DNA of 35,371 nt from positions 1 through 35,371 of IMG/VR virus record IMGVR_UViG_3300010885_010561. One strand, given 5' to 3'. This DNA comes from a virus. The position numbers and the translations under genes are program-made. Shown in pieces: positions 14,258 to 24,600 of the stretch. The notes beneath the pieces are model-generated. The model saw nothing but the letters and a program-made list of their open reading frames with translations, made no database searches and was not told the origin of the DNA. Within the stretch, counting starts at the first letter, position 1. Each line of letters opens with the position of its first letter.

Positions 14258-14272
14258 GGGGGCACTGCCCCC
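14258..14272 (+). terminator. Hairpin after the ssDNA-binding-like gene
   Basis: GGGGGC (14258-14263) and GCCCCC (14267-14272) form a perfect six-base stem with an ACT loop, right after the stop at 14250-14252. Only TT follows, so this is a weak terminator at best. It may instead protect the upstream mRNA or reduce downstream expression. Confidence 0.5.
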
Positions 14273-14287
14273 TTACTGGAGTTTTAA

Positions 14288-14539
14288 ATGCAGATACAAA
14301 TAGACGCACGGAAAGTATCAGGAGTTGTCAAAGAAACTAACGACATGCTGTTACAACATCCATTCAATCCTGCCGAGATCATCATCGGTTTGTCAGAGTT
14401 GATTGGTAGAATCATTGTTCAATACGGTACAACATCCATACAGATGGATGAGCTAAAAGAAGTGGTGGTTAATCACATTAACCGAACGACTAGCATTGGA
14501 GCGCATGCGAATGGTAAAGGCCCACTAGAAAGGGTTTAA
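14288..14539 (+). CDS. Hypothetical protein, 83 aa
   Basis: ATG 14288 follows TGGAG at 14277-14281. The 83-residue product is helical and neutral, with a segment PAEIIIGLSELIGRIIVQYG that is amphipathic rather than membrane-spanning, and ends with HANGKGPLERV. Its stop lies one base before the primase gene. No family is recognised. It may act with the primase-helicase, judging only by position. Confidence 0.65.
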   Translation: MQIQIDARKVSGVVKETNDMLLQHPFNPAEIIIGLSELIGRIIVQYGTTSIQMDELKEVVVNHINRTTSIGAHANGKGPLERV

Positions 14540-14540
14540 C

Positions 14541-17501
14541 ATGGACGCACTAGAGTTCTTTAGGCTAATCACGCCTGAGCACGGAATTCATTATCTTGCT
14601 TGCTTTAAGACGGGGTATAAAATCCCCACACATGCTGCATACACAGACTTGGCGACTATGGTTGCGGACGCAAGACAGTTTGCGCGCAGTAGCGAGTTAC
14701 AGGTTTACCATGCGTGTGCGTCGTACTTAAAGCCTTGTATTGAATTGGAAGACGGCAAAAAGAAATACAGAGTTGATGACAACTGGGATAGGGCTAGATC
14801 TTTTTGGATAGACATAGACTGCGGTCAAGAAAAGTTTGATGCAGGAAAAGGATACCTAACTAAGAGAGATGCCACGCAAGCTATCTTTGGTTTTTGTGAC
14901 ACGATTGGATGGCCAAAGCCTTTAGTTGTTTCTTCAGGTAATGGCATACACGCTTACTGGCCGTTAACAAAAGATATAAAGTCCGAAGCATGGGTTGCTG
15001 TAGCTACGATACTCAAGGCGACGCTTGCTCATCAAAAAGTATTAGCAGACCCAAGTCGTACATCGGACTTTGCATCAATACTCAGAACACCTGAAACTTT
15101 TAATCGTAAGAACGGTGAGCGTAAAGAAGTTAAAGTATTAGTTAGTGGTTCGGTGACTGATCCATCTGAGCTTGCCGTAGCGTTACAACGATTCGTAAAA
15201 GAAAACAAAGTACCGTTATTGCGCGAAGTAAAAAAGAAAAGCCTTAAACGAAGTCGTAACGCAGACATGCTTGCAGGAATGTTTCCCGTTATGCAAAGCT
15301 CTTTGGACGAAGCGGCTAACAAGTGTGCTCAGCTTGGAGCGTTCCGAGATAGTCAAGGTTCAGGAAACTACGAAGTTTTTAGAGGCGTTGTAGGCGTTGC
15401 TAAATTCTGTAGTGATGGCGAAGCATTGATGCCATTATGGGTTGAGAAAAGGATGGAAGGGCATGACCAAGACGACTGGCAAAATAAATGGGACTCATGG
15501 GAGAAAGACCCAACAAGCTGTGACCATTTCATCAGGAATAATCCTGATACATGCGAAGGCTGTGAATTTAAAGGCAAGATCAAAGGCCCTATTGCTCTTG
15601 GCCGAATCATACCTATCTCAGTTGAAACAATCGAAGAAGTAACGACCGAAGAGGGTGAGGCAACAACTACGGTGATACCTCCACTCCCAAACGGATACCA
15701 GTGGGATGGTAATTTGATGGCGAGATTACTGCCTGATAAGGATGGGGTTCTACACCCACTGGCTTTTAGTTACAATCTTTTTTATCCAACCTCTAGAATC
15801 AAATCAGAGGACGGTACGTTTAGGTACGGTATACGTTTACATCTACCGGATAAGCGCATAAGAGACTTTGAAATCCCAGGAGATTCAGTTGCATCAAATA
15901 CAGATATGCTCCGTGCAATGGCTAAGTACGAACTGACTCAGAGTAATCACAAAGACGCAGGAAATCACATGGCCGCATACTTACGAGATCAACTACAGGC
16001 ACTAAAGACTCAAGTCGAGGAAGTCAGTACCATGACTGCCTATGGATGGAAGAACGATCAAACAGCGTTTCTCTTGGGAGATACGTTATATGGGTGCGAT
16101 GGTACAGAGCGTAGAGTATTGCTAGGAGGTAGTGCTAAACACTTTGCCAAGAACTTTACACCCAAAGGTAGTTTGCAGAAGTACTCAAGTGCAATTAACT
16201 TTTTATACAACCGTAAGCAGAGTGAGATGTACCAATACATTATCTGTGCAGGGTGGGGTTCGTTATTAACTCCGTTGTGCGAAGACTTGTATAAAGGATT
16301 ACTGCTTGCGATTCAAGGCGGAAAGACAGGACAAGGTAAGACTACAGCATGCCATGCGGCTATGTATGCGTTTGGCTACGCACCAAGGATGACTCTTAAC
16401 TCTAAGGACGGCGCAACGCACAACGCCTTGTATGCGTTTCTTGGAGCGTTTAATAACCTGCCGATTCTCTTTGATGAGTTGACAAACATGGAGCCACAGT
16501 TATTTAGTGACTTGGCTTATGGAGTATCGAACGGTAAGGAGAAAGAACGCTTGCAATCAAGAGGCGGTACGGTAGGTTTTGCCAATTCATCAGAGTGGGG
16601 ATGCAGTCCTTATGTCACAGGCAACAGAGACTTCCATGGATTACTTGCGGCAACACAAGCTAACTCACAGGCAGAAGCCGTTCGTCTAATTCAAATCAAC
16701 GCAGATAGATTTCCTAGAGTACCAATTCTTGAAAACGCAGTAGAAGAACATTCTTTAGTAGCAGAAGCAATGAAAACCATGCAAGAGAATTCCGGTATGG
16801 CCGGAGCCGCTATGGTTAAGTACGTAGTCACTAACTACAAAACTGTAATGAACGAGTTAAGGCAAGTGGCCATGGATATGTCCGAGGTACTGCCTGATGC
16901 CAAATATCGCTTTTATAGAGCGCACTCAGCTTGCACATTGGTAATGGCGCGTATAGCGAAAGATTTGGGCATCGTGGACTTTGATCTTGATGGAATTAAA
17001 ACTTTTACTTACACGCTAGTCGGTAATCTTGCAAATACCGTGATGATAACTAACTCCGTGACCGAGGAAGAAGCTTTCAATCGCATGATGAGCAGCGTAG
17101 CTAGTCGTATCCTTGTGACAAATGAGTATAGAGATAAGCGTGATGGTCGAGGCCCTGAGTCGCCACGCAATCGCATCATAGGTGAAATTGCAGGTAGATA
17201 CATCCTTGGCAGTAATAACGAAAAAACCCTCGCTGGCAATATGGCTATTTCTCAAAAGGAAATCAGGGATTGGTGTATTAAAAACCGTTATGACTACAAC
17301 GTCATGCTTGATAAGCTTGACACGGACGGGGTGCTATTAAAGAAAGGTGAGAAATTTACATTGACACGCGGGACTGACTACCCAACGGTACAGCAACGGT
17401 GTATAGTAGTAGACATGCACAAGCTAGATATTGATGGCGTTGTGTCCACGTTGACTTTAGTTGCAAATGAAGTTGACAGAGAAACCGCTGTGGGGTTATG
17501 A
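14541..17501 (+). CDS. PrimPol primase-polymerase fused to DUF927-like helicase
   Basis: This is a 986-residue replication protein. Residues 1-200 are an archaeo-eukaryotic primase domain: motif I WIDID at 89-93, motif II SSGNGIHAYW at 131-140, motif III LRTPETFNRK at 181-190. A zinc knuckle follows near 326-341 (CDHFIRNNPDTCEGC, three Cys plus a His). The C-terminal half fits DUF927-type ATPases, with Walker A GGKTGQGKTT near 593-602 and Walker B ILFDEL near 641-646. The protein should both prime and unwind at the phage origin and replaces separate primase and DnaB-type helicase genes, neither of which is present. The start ATG follows GAAAGGG at 14529-14535. Confidence 0.9.
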   Translation: MDALEFFRLITPEHGIHYLACFKTGYKIPTHAAYTDLATMVADARQFARSSELQVYHACASYLKPCIELEDGKKKYRVDDNWDRARSFWIDIDCGQEKFDAGKGYLTKRDATQAIFGFCDTIGWPKPLVVSSGNGIHAYWPLTKDIKSEAWVAVATILKATLAHQKVLADPSRTSDFASILRTPETFNRKNGERKEVKVLVSGSVTDPSELAVALQRFVKENKVPLLREVKKKSLKRSRNADMLAGMFPVMQSSLDEAANKCAQLGAFRDSQGSGNYEVFRGVVGVAKFCSDGEALMPLWVEKRMEGHDQDDWQNKWDSWEKDPTSCDHFIRNNPDTCEGCEFKGKIKGPIALGRIIPISVETIEEVTTEEGEATTTVIPPLPNGYQWDGNLMARLLPDKDGVLHPLAFSYNLFYPTSRIKSEDGTFRYGIRLHLPDKRIRDFEIPGDSVASNTDMLRAMAKYELTQSNHKDAGNHMAAYLRDQLQALKTQVEEVSTMTAYGWKNDQTAFLLGDTLYGCDGTERRVLLGGSAKHFAKNFTPKGSLQKYSSAINFLYNRKQSEMYQYIICAGWGSLLTPLCEDLYKGLLLAIQGGKTGQGKTTACHAAMYAFGYAPRMTLNSKDGATHNALYAFLGAFNNLPILFDELTNMEPQLFSDLAYGVSNGKEKERLQSRGGTVGFANSSEWGCSPYVTGNRDFHGLLAATQANSQAEAVRLIQINADRFPRVPILENAVEEHSLVAEAMKTMQENSGMAGAAMVKYVVTNYKTVMNELRQVAMDMSEVLPDAKYRFYRAHSACTLVMARIAKDLGIVDFDLDGIKTFTYTLVGNLANTVMITNSVTEEEAFNRMMSSVASRILVTNEYRDKRDGRGPESPRNRIIGEIAGRYILGSNNEKTLAGNMAISQKEIRDWCIKNRYDYNVMLDKLDTDGVLLKKGEKFTLTRGTDYPTVQQRCIVVDMHKLDIDGVVSTLTLVANEVDRETAVGL

Positions 17502-17508
17502 TTCTCCC

Positions 17509-17524
17509 GACAACCGCAGTTGTC
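17509..17524 (+). terminator. First of two hairpins in the convergent gap
   Basis: GACAAC (17509-17514) pairs perfectly with GTTGTC (17519-17524) around a CGCA tetraloop. T-rich TGTTTCTCCTTTTG follows, consistent with partial termination of plus-strand transcripts eight bases after the primase stop. Confidence 0.5.
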
Positions 17525-17546
17525 TGTTTCTCCTTTTGTGGATTTA

Positions 17547-17576
17547 GCCCCCGACTAATCATCGGGGGCATTTTTT
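17547..17576 (+). terminator. Strong Rho-independent terminator at the convergent junction
   Basis: GCCCCCGA (17547-17554) pairs with TCGGGGGC (17562-17569) around a seven-base loop, followed by ATTTTTT. This is the best terminator in the window and ends the early operon. On the minus strand the hairpin is followed by TAAATCC, without a T tract, so late transcripts may not stop well here. Its T tract touches the stop codon of the last minus-strand gene. Confidence 0.85.
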
Positions 17577-17826
17577 ACTTCTTCAGCGTTGCTGCGTTAG
17601 TCTTTGGGTTGTACTTGAAGTCACTAGCAGAACGACCACTGGCTTTAGCTGCACGGTCTTTGGCTCGACCGTCGTTACCTAAGGCTTGACGGGACTCACC
17701 CTTGGCGGTGAGCTTACCGCTCTTCAAATCCCCACGTTTAGTCATGATGGCAATAGCCATGCCTTTGGCGTTCTTGTTGCCCTGTGAAGCAAGTTGTCTT
17801 GTCAAACGAGTTTCAAGTTTGGACAT
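17575..17826 (-). CDS. Small basic protein, 83 aa (basic cluster 5)
   Basis: This is the last gene of the late block. The 83-residue product is strongly basic and Ala/Lys/Gly-rich, with no hydrophobic core strong enough for a membrane helix. Recognisable parts are NAKGMAIAIMTKRGDLKSGK, then TAKGESRQALGNDGRAKDRA and a C-terminal ASDFKYNPKTNAATLKK. I recall close relatives from other phage genomes, always unannotated. The start overlaps the stop of the previous basic gene. I infer a DNA- or RNA-binding or virion-packaged protein from charge and position. Confidence 0.75.
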   Translation of the reverse strand: MSKLETRLTRQLASQGNKNAKGMAIAIMTKRGDLKSGKLTAKGESRQALGNDGRAKDRAAKASGRSASDFKYNPKTNAATLKK

Positions 17827-18059
17827 TATCTAAACCCTGCCGTTTTCTTGGCAATACCTTTAGGCTGTGCAACAAATTGTTTACCTGCCGCTTTACCTGC
17901 ACGTTTAGCTTTTGTAGTTGCCGCGTACTCGGACGAAGATAAAGATTTGATAGCTGCTTCGGGTAGATACCGTTCTCCAGTTTTACTGGATGGTTTTCCA
18001 CTCTTGGTACGCCACTTCTGATCGCCCCAATTTTTAAGAGATTCTTGTGGTGCTTTCAA
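17826..18059 (-). CDS. Small basic protein, 77 aa (basic cluster 4)
   Basis: This is a 77-residue very basic protein. It contains W-x-x-QKWRTKSGKPS, then TGERYLPEAAIKSLSSSEYA, and a tail GKQFVAQPKGIAKKTAGFR. The KWRTKSG/ERYLP/EYAATT pattern recurs in small phage and giant-virus proteins (I associate it with DUF5872, without certainty). Its ATG overlaps the end of the next gene upstream, so the five basic genes form one tight transcript. The role is unknown. Nucleic-acid binding is inferred from composition. Confidence 0.75.
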   Translation of the reverse strand: MKAPQESLKNWGDQKWRTKSGKPSSKTGERYLPEAAIKSLSSSEYAATTKAKRAGKAAGKQFVAQPKGIAKKTAGFR

Positions 18060-18247
18060 TCTCTATAGCCCCCACCTGAAGCCTTGTACTTCTTAGCGAC
18101 AAGCTGTGCTTTACGGGCTGACCATTGACCTGCGCCTGTACCTTGTGTAGCGGCAGCTTTTACCTTAGACACAATTTTCTTTCTCAGTTCTGGTTTGGTG
18201 TAATTGCCTGCCGCATTAACAGTTGATTTGCTTTGAGGTTTTTTCAT
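18056..18247 (-). CDS. Small basic protein, 63 aa (basic cluster 3)
   Basis: This is a 63-residue protein with about a quarter Lys/Arg. It shows YTKPELRKKIVSKVKAAATQ, then GTGAGQWSARKAQLVAKKYK and an SGGGYRD end. The GQWSARKAQ...KYK..GGGY motif is one I have seen in many phage genomes as an unannotated small protein. Two short helices split by a Gly/Trp turn are likely. It overlaps both neighbours by four bases (ATGA). Function is not known. Confidence 0.75.
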   Translation of the reverse strand: MKKPQSKSTVNAAGNYTKPELRKKIVSKVKAAATQGTGAGQWSARKAQLVAKKYKASGGGYRD

Positions 18248-18426
18248 TTTTTCTTAAACCCTTTTAAGGTTTCAGCAAGGCGAGCTTCTTTGCCCAACTT
18301 ACCCGATGCCTTTGCGGCAGTCGCTAATTTACCTGATGGAATTTTCTTCCCTTCGGGTACACCTAGAGCACGGTGCAACGCACCTTTATTTTTAGTTGCT
18401 CCAGCAATCCAATTTTTAGTAGCCAT
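18244..18426 (-). CDS. Small basic protein, 60 aa (basic cluster 2)
   Basis: This is a 60-residue strongly basic protein: KNWIAGATKNKGALHRALGV, then PEGKKIPSGKLATAAKASGK and a helix LGKEARLAETLKGFKKK. It is a pattern familiar from other phages (KGALHRxLGVPxGxKIP). Its stop overlaps the next ATG. Like its neighbours it lacks membrane or secretion signals. I infer a packaged or nucleic-acid-associated protein. Confidence 0.75.
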   Translation of the reverse strand: MATKNWIAGATKNKGALHRALGVPEGKKIPSGKLATAAKASGKLGKEARLAETLKGFKKK

Positions 18427-18427
18427 G

Positions 18428-18673
18428 TTAGCAGTTCCAAGCTCTGAGAGATTTATTAATCCTTGAGTTAGGATCTTTTGCCGTCTTGTCGGATGTTAGC
18501 TTTTCTTTCATTCCAGTCATTCGCGCACAGAATGAGTCTTTCCTCGATCCACCCTTGGGTTGGGGAGGCTTTAAATTCATCCCCTCTTTCTTTGCAGATG
18601 CCCGACCCTTGGCGTTCAGACCGCCGTTCGGATTCTTTCCTTCTTTCCTTTGCCATGCTGGTGTTGTAGCCAT
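18428..18673 (-). CDS. Small basic protein, DUF6321-like, 81 aa (basic cluster 1)
   Basis: Two adjacent ATGs occur at 18676 and 18673. AAGGA in the upstream sequence is five bases from the second, so 18673 is preferred. The 81-residue product has the pattern PAWQRKEGKNPNGGLNAKGR, then PQPKGGSRKDSFCARMTGMK and a C-terminal SLRAW. I associate this Gly/Lys-rich pattern with DUF6321, a phage and environmental family. It directly follows the giant ejection protein gene and opens the basic cluster. The role is unknown. Confidence 0.75.
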   Translation of the reverse strand: MATTPAWQRKEGKNPNGGLNAKGRASAKKEGMNLKPPQPKGGSRKDSFCARMTGMKEKLTSDKTAKDPNSRINKSLRAWNC

Positions 18674-18681
18674 CATCTTCC

Positions 18682-21600
18682 TTAGACATTTGTTAACTGC
18701 TCAACATATCGTTTGTTAGACTTGTTATAAGGAATTCCTTCCATAACATTTTTCTCTCTAGAGCGTTGCTGTTGGGCAGCTTTAAACAACGCACCTATAC
18801 TTTGACGTTTAAATCCCATCTCAACTCTTTTATCTTGTAAACGTTTCCACTTGTCTATAGTTTCTTCAGTAGACTCGCCGTTCTTTTTGGCTTGTAAAAA
18901 CTCATTACGAATCCTATCACCTTGCTCATTAAAGTGCTGTTCGGTTTGATACTTTCTTTCACTACGCTGAGATTGTAGAGCTTTCTTAGTTGTCGTCAAG
19001 CCAATAGCTGTAGCAAAAGTATCTAAGGCATCAATCTCATCGGATGGCAATATAATATCACCATTACGTCTAGTTACTCCGCTAGTTTGCTCACGGTAAG
19101 CTTTCATGCCATTAGCAATACCTGTGGGCATTAATGTTTCTATGCCACGATAATACTCACCTTTAGCTATTTGACCAAGACCGTCAAAGACTTTAGTACC
19201 TACAGCGCCTGATGCGCCAAGCAATAATCCAACGGCAATTTCATTAAACCCTTTACGAGACAACTCTACATCTGAATAAGGAACAATAGAAAATACATTG
19301 CCCATACCAAGCTTGGCTGATAGATCAATACCTGCAAGGTTAGGCGCACCGCGTAAAAGCAGGTTAGAGAGATCTTCATCCCCGATCATATCTCTCAATG
19401 TATTTTCTAAATCAAAAGGCTCATCTTCAGGTTCTTGCCATAAACGACCAAGATTGCTGAGTAAGAATGACAACAAGGCAAATCCAGGAAGTCCAACAGC
19501 ACCTGCCATAACAGCGGTGTGGCCTAAAGTAAATGCCAGTGCTTTTCTTGCCCCCGCTCTAACTTCTGCGCTTTCGCCTTTAACAGAGTTCTTGACAAGA
19601 TTGACTAACAGTGTACCTTGGATAAGTTGAAACTTACGAAACTGTAAAGCCACTTTACCTAGGTTTGTATTAAAAGCTCTTGGTGCATTAATTGATGTGT
19701 AATCGCCGTGTGTGCGTTCAATAATTCTATCGGCGTAGTCAATTGCGGTATTCACATTACCAGTTTTAGCAAGCTCCATACGATAAGCTGCCATAGCAGT
19801 TGTTACACGATTAATGGCTTCAAGTTTTTCTGATGCAGACCGAATAATATTGTCGACTTTGTTCCATGCCTTAGATGCAACGCCAGTAGAAGTTAATTGA
19901 ACACGGCCAAGTTCAGCATCCATGGAAATTTGAATTCTTCCACGGTCAGACAAAACTTCCAACATCTTTCTTACATCAGCAGGAAACTTACTAAAATCAA
20001 TATCGCCATTAGCTTTTTCTTTGGCAAACAACGCACCAACATCTGTGTAAGCCTTTGACAATGCCGTAGCCGCCTTTAAGTAATTGTGATGTTCTGTCAT
20101 GACTGGCAAAGACAACATGAACGGCTGAGTCAAGTTTTGCAAATAATAGACTGGGCTAGTAGCCAACATCCAAATAGATGTTGCGCGGTTAATCAATCCA
20201 ACCGTCCAATTGTTTTGATGGAACTCCATGGACTCGCCATGCCTCTTTTGAATCTCATTAAATGTCTTAGACGCTTCAAGTTGCTGAGATGACTTTAAAC
20301 CTTTCATCTGTTGGCGCATTTTATTAAGCACCAAGTTTGTCTCAGAGTTATGCTTAGACGCCGCTAAGAAGTGAGCATCGGATCGAGCTTGTGTTGCAAA
20401 CGAACGCAACATGTCAATGTTACCTGCAATCCCCTTACGGGCTAGTTCAGATTTGCGTGCACTATTCTCGGCCAAAGAAGTAAGAAACATATCCAAGACC
20501 ATGTCTTGTGTTTTCTTGATTGCGGCTTTTTCAGCGGCGCTATGGGTATTCTCTAGTTCAGCGTTAAGGGTAATTTTTAATTTAGACAACGCAAGCATTG
20601 TTCCACCGTAGAGGCTATCTCTTACGGCTTCTTTTTCACGACCGTAGACATCGCTGTACTGGTTAGACTCATTTAAATCTCTAATCATTTTTAGAGCGGC
20701 CGCATTGTCTTCAGCAAAATCTACAAAATAATGAGTCTCATCTTTCTCAAGCTCTTTCATCCGTTTGGTATCGTTGGCTTTTTTAGCTTGCTCATATTCC
20801 TTAGACATAGCCACAACCACATAATCACCAAAACGTTTTAGGGGCGCGTAAGGAGAGTTTTCATTTAAACGAAACAGACGACCGTACTCTTTTAATTTAG
20901 ATGCTTTAGCGGCTTGGAGTTTAGCTACTCTTGCCAAATCTTTATCTGACTGAGCATCCGCAATTAAACCATCGTACTCAAGGTTAGCCGCATCAGTAGC
21001 CGCATTCTTCTTTTTCTGAAGCATGTCATGGCCGTGTTTTAAGGTTGCTTCAATCCAAGCTTTAGATTCTTTAGATAATGGAGCATACCGTGCACGCATA
21101 GCTGGGTCTATGGCAACTTGCGTTTTGATCCAATCAGGTTGAAAACCCCACTTTGCTAAACGAGTTGAATCGCGTAAAAAAGTATGTGCTAATGGCAGTT
21201 CAGTTGGATTAATATTATCAGATAAATCTATTACTTTTCTTGCTTGAACTTCTAGTTTATTCATGAGTGCTGAACGCTGCTGATACAAACGCATCAAGTT
21301 TTTAGCTTCAGTTAACCCTTGAGAAATAGCTTTCCTTAGTACATCCGATGTAAATGCAATCTTATTTAAAGCAGTGCTAGTTGTAGCTTTTAAAGATTCG
21401 GTAATCGATTGAACTTGCGGAGAGTTTAAGATGCCTTGCGCTGCGGCTGTGTTGCCACGGCTTTGCCTAGCACCATTTGTTCCAGTTTCGGCCCTATTTT
21501 GAACCTGTCTTGGCTGAGCACCTTTTGCTTCGGTTGCGGTTGTTTCTTTTGAGGCTCTAATTTGTTCATGTGTTTTCTCCATAAAAGCCGCAGTTAGCGG

Positions 21601-24600
21601 CAAGTTTTCTCTTAAAAATTGCATACCTTTTGGCAAACTTGAAAATGCAAATAGCTGAGCAAAAATTTCGGTTCTAGCGTCGTCTGCCGTCAGGCCTTTG
21701 TTATCAATCAACGGATAATATAGTAACTGTGAAAGAGCTGTGTCTTCGTTAGAATGATTTATAACTTCGGCAACTACAGTTCCTTTAGGTGCAGCTTTAA
21801 CAACTCCATTTTTTAAAATTAAATTAAATTCTGGCTCACCTGAAAAATCCCCACCGTTAAAAACATTATCCGCTGAGTGGCCGATCTCATGTAAAGCAGC
21901 TACGGCCATTAAAGCTTCGCTACCATCTAATGTATCTTGACTAAAAACAATCGATGGCTCACCATCAATCATAATAAAAAGAGCATCCCATGCAACTGGT
22001 TCACTGGTAACAAACCAGTTTTTAATTCCGTTAATTGTATGAGCAAGGCCGTTAGCATTTAGATATTTAGCCGCCCTCATAAAGCCAGCGTTTTTACTTA
22101 GCGCCGCTAAATTAGTGGGAACAGCTTTAAAAGAAGTTTTGTCGTTATCGACCAGTTGTATTGGTTTAGTTCTAGATTGAAATCCTAGGTTACCATCTAT
22201 TTCTTTTTCCGAGTCAGTGTCTTCTTCGTCGTTACCTTGTTCGGTAGCGCTTTGATATTTGGCAGATGATAATGGCAATTTAATGCCTGGGGTTAAGTCT
22301 CCTTCGCCCACCGTTTCGCCATTTCCGGTTTCTGACTGTACATCCACTTTTCTTGTGCTTTGCTTTTGAACGGCATTTTTCTTTCCTTTTAACGCAGTTT
22401 CGTAATCGGTAAGAGCTTTAACTAGTTTTGTTTGCAAACCTTCAATTTGAGTAGTCAAGTCCGCACCAGTCGTAGAGGCAACCTCTTGCAAAGCTTCAAT
22501 CTGATCCATCAAAGAACTTATGGTGTTAGCAAAAGCTTCATCTTTAGCATTAGCAGTATCACCAATGCCTTCTTTGGCATTACCTTGTTTGTATAAATCG
22601 TTTTCAACACCAAATCCAATGTTTTCGCCTTCACCTGTACTAACACCTTGAGCGGCCAAAGCTTTTTGTACAACACCTGTTTCTTGCTCACCAGTTAAAC
22701 TTGTATTGGCATTATTGCTAACTTCAAAAAGACCGCGAACACTATTGGGGTCTAAGCCCATGGCTTGGGCGGCGTTAATTAAAGCAACCGTGTCACCAAT
22801 CTTTTCAACGGATTTAACTCCAATACCAAACTGCTGACCAATCCGAGCTTTTACCAAACCTTTTGAATTGTGCGGTGCGTTCTTCAACGCCTCAATATAA
22901 GCTAGAGCAATTGCAGTATCTCTTGCGGGATCTTTAGACTTTTCAAACCTTTTAGCTAATATAGCCTTAACAGTATCTTGTCTGTGTTGCTCAGTTTCTT
23001 CAAGCCGCAATCCAGTTTCTTCATCGTTTTCAGCTTGGAGTTCGGAAGCGTTGCCTGTAGCTTGAGCAATTTCTAGTTGATCTTCTGTGCTGAGTCCTGG
23101 TGCTGCTGCCTGGGGAGGTACGTTGTCTTGTACCGTAGCATCTGCGGTGTAAGCTTGTGCAGGTTGCAGCCCGGCGACATTAACTACTCGTTTTCTACGG
23201 ACTACAGGGGTAACTGGTTGACTGGCTCCGCCTGAAAGAAGTGAAACTTCTCCACTATTGGCATTAGGGAGTACGGCAGTAGAATTATTGGTTCCTCCGA
23301 CAATAGCATTTGATCCTGAAGCAGCCAAGCCTCCTGCTGTGTCAGGGCTCCCTGTAGGCACGCTTGGATTAATGGACTCGGCAGGTATAGTTGGTGCGCT
23401 GACATCGGCTTCCTTTTTAACACGGCGAGGTTGTTTTGCTTCGGCTAGTTTTGCGGCTTGATCTGCCTTAGCGGCCACATCGGCTTCAACCTGATCCAGC
23501 ATTTTCTTAACCGCTCCATAGCGATTTTTTTTAATTTGATCCACAGTCTCATTAAACTGATCCTGCGTTATAGATTCCTCTCCTAGCAATTTAAGAGCGC
23601 GAGTTAAGTTTTCTACTCGCTGGCCAACTACCGTGCCTTTTTTATTTGTCAATGATATACCAACAACATCAGCGGCTTTTTGAACTTCATCAGATATTTC
23701 TGTTGTAGTAGCTGGGGCGGCAGTCGTTTGTTTGGGAGGAGCATACCCTCTTGTGGCTACTTCTCCCATGGTAAGCTCACGCTCAATACCATTTTCATCG
23801 GAGGCAAACTGACCCGATGGTTCATTCATGGCAGCCATAATATCGGCTTGCCTAGATTTCAAAGCGTTTTGGTTAAGCGGTGCGGACACACCAGTCTGCT
23901 GATTAATCCAAGATTGCAAAGGCACATTAGGGTTTAAACCCAGCAGTGGTTGGTTTTGATCGTCAGCGGACGTTTGATCGGTATCAGGGCGCAGTAAGTT
24001 AGACGGCACTCTAGGACGGTTTAAAAGGGAATTACCTGCTCCACCTAAACCACCAAGGAAACCACCGTATGTAGCGGCTCCAACAACCCCTTTCATGGGG
24101 TCAATAGTAGGATCATACTGACGCGCGGCAAGATTAGCTGATAATTGGGTAATACCCTCCTCGCCAAACTCTTGTCCAAACTCGGTTGCGCCTGTGCGTA
24201 GAATACCGTGCTGGGCGGCTTTACCTGCGGCTCGATTTGCGATGTTACCTGTAAGACCTGTTGCACCAAACGCACCGCCAATCAACGCTGGAAGGGCAGA
24301 GGCTTCACGAGCAGCTTGTCTAGCAAGAACTTCTTTTTGGTCATCAGGAATATTAGGACTATTCATGACCATTTCATAGGCATTAGAGGCGGCATCTCCA
24401 CCGCCTGCCGCCGCACCAAGAGCACCTCCAACACCTCGACCAGCGTAAGTAGCACCCTTTGCACCAAGACCTGCTAACTGTGCGCCTTTAACTCCAAGTT
24501 TAACTGCACGACCAAACGGGCCCACGTTACCTATGATTTCAGCGGCAGTTTGAATTGGGTTTTGAACAATAAACTTACCAACACCTTTGACGGCTTCCAT

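Noticed and set aside
14258-14272. Hairpin as a riboswitch for the primase operon
   Set aside because: It is a simple six-base perfect stem with a three-base loop. No conserved multi-helix structure is visible around it, so a terminator or stability hairpin is the plainer reading.
18468-18689. 73-codon frame starting MSKEDDGYN over the first basic-cluster gene
   Set aside because: It overlaps the 81-residue DUF6321-like gene, whose motifs match a known pattern. The alternative frame gives Arg/Glu/Ser noise.
22200-24000. Possible gene break in the low-complexity middle of the giant protein
   Set aside because: The frame is open without interruption from 24930 to 18682 and no internal start with a ribosome binding site separates two domains. 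Short opposite and parallel frames there come from biased composition.
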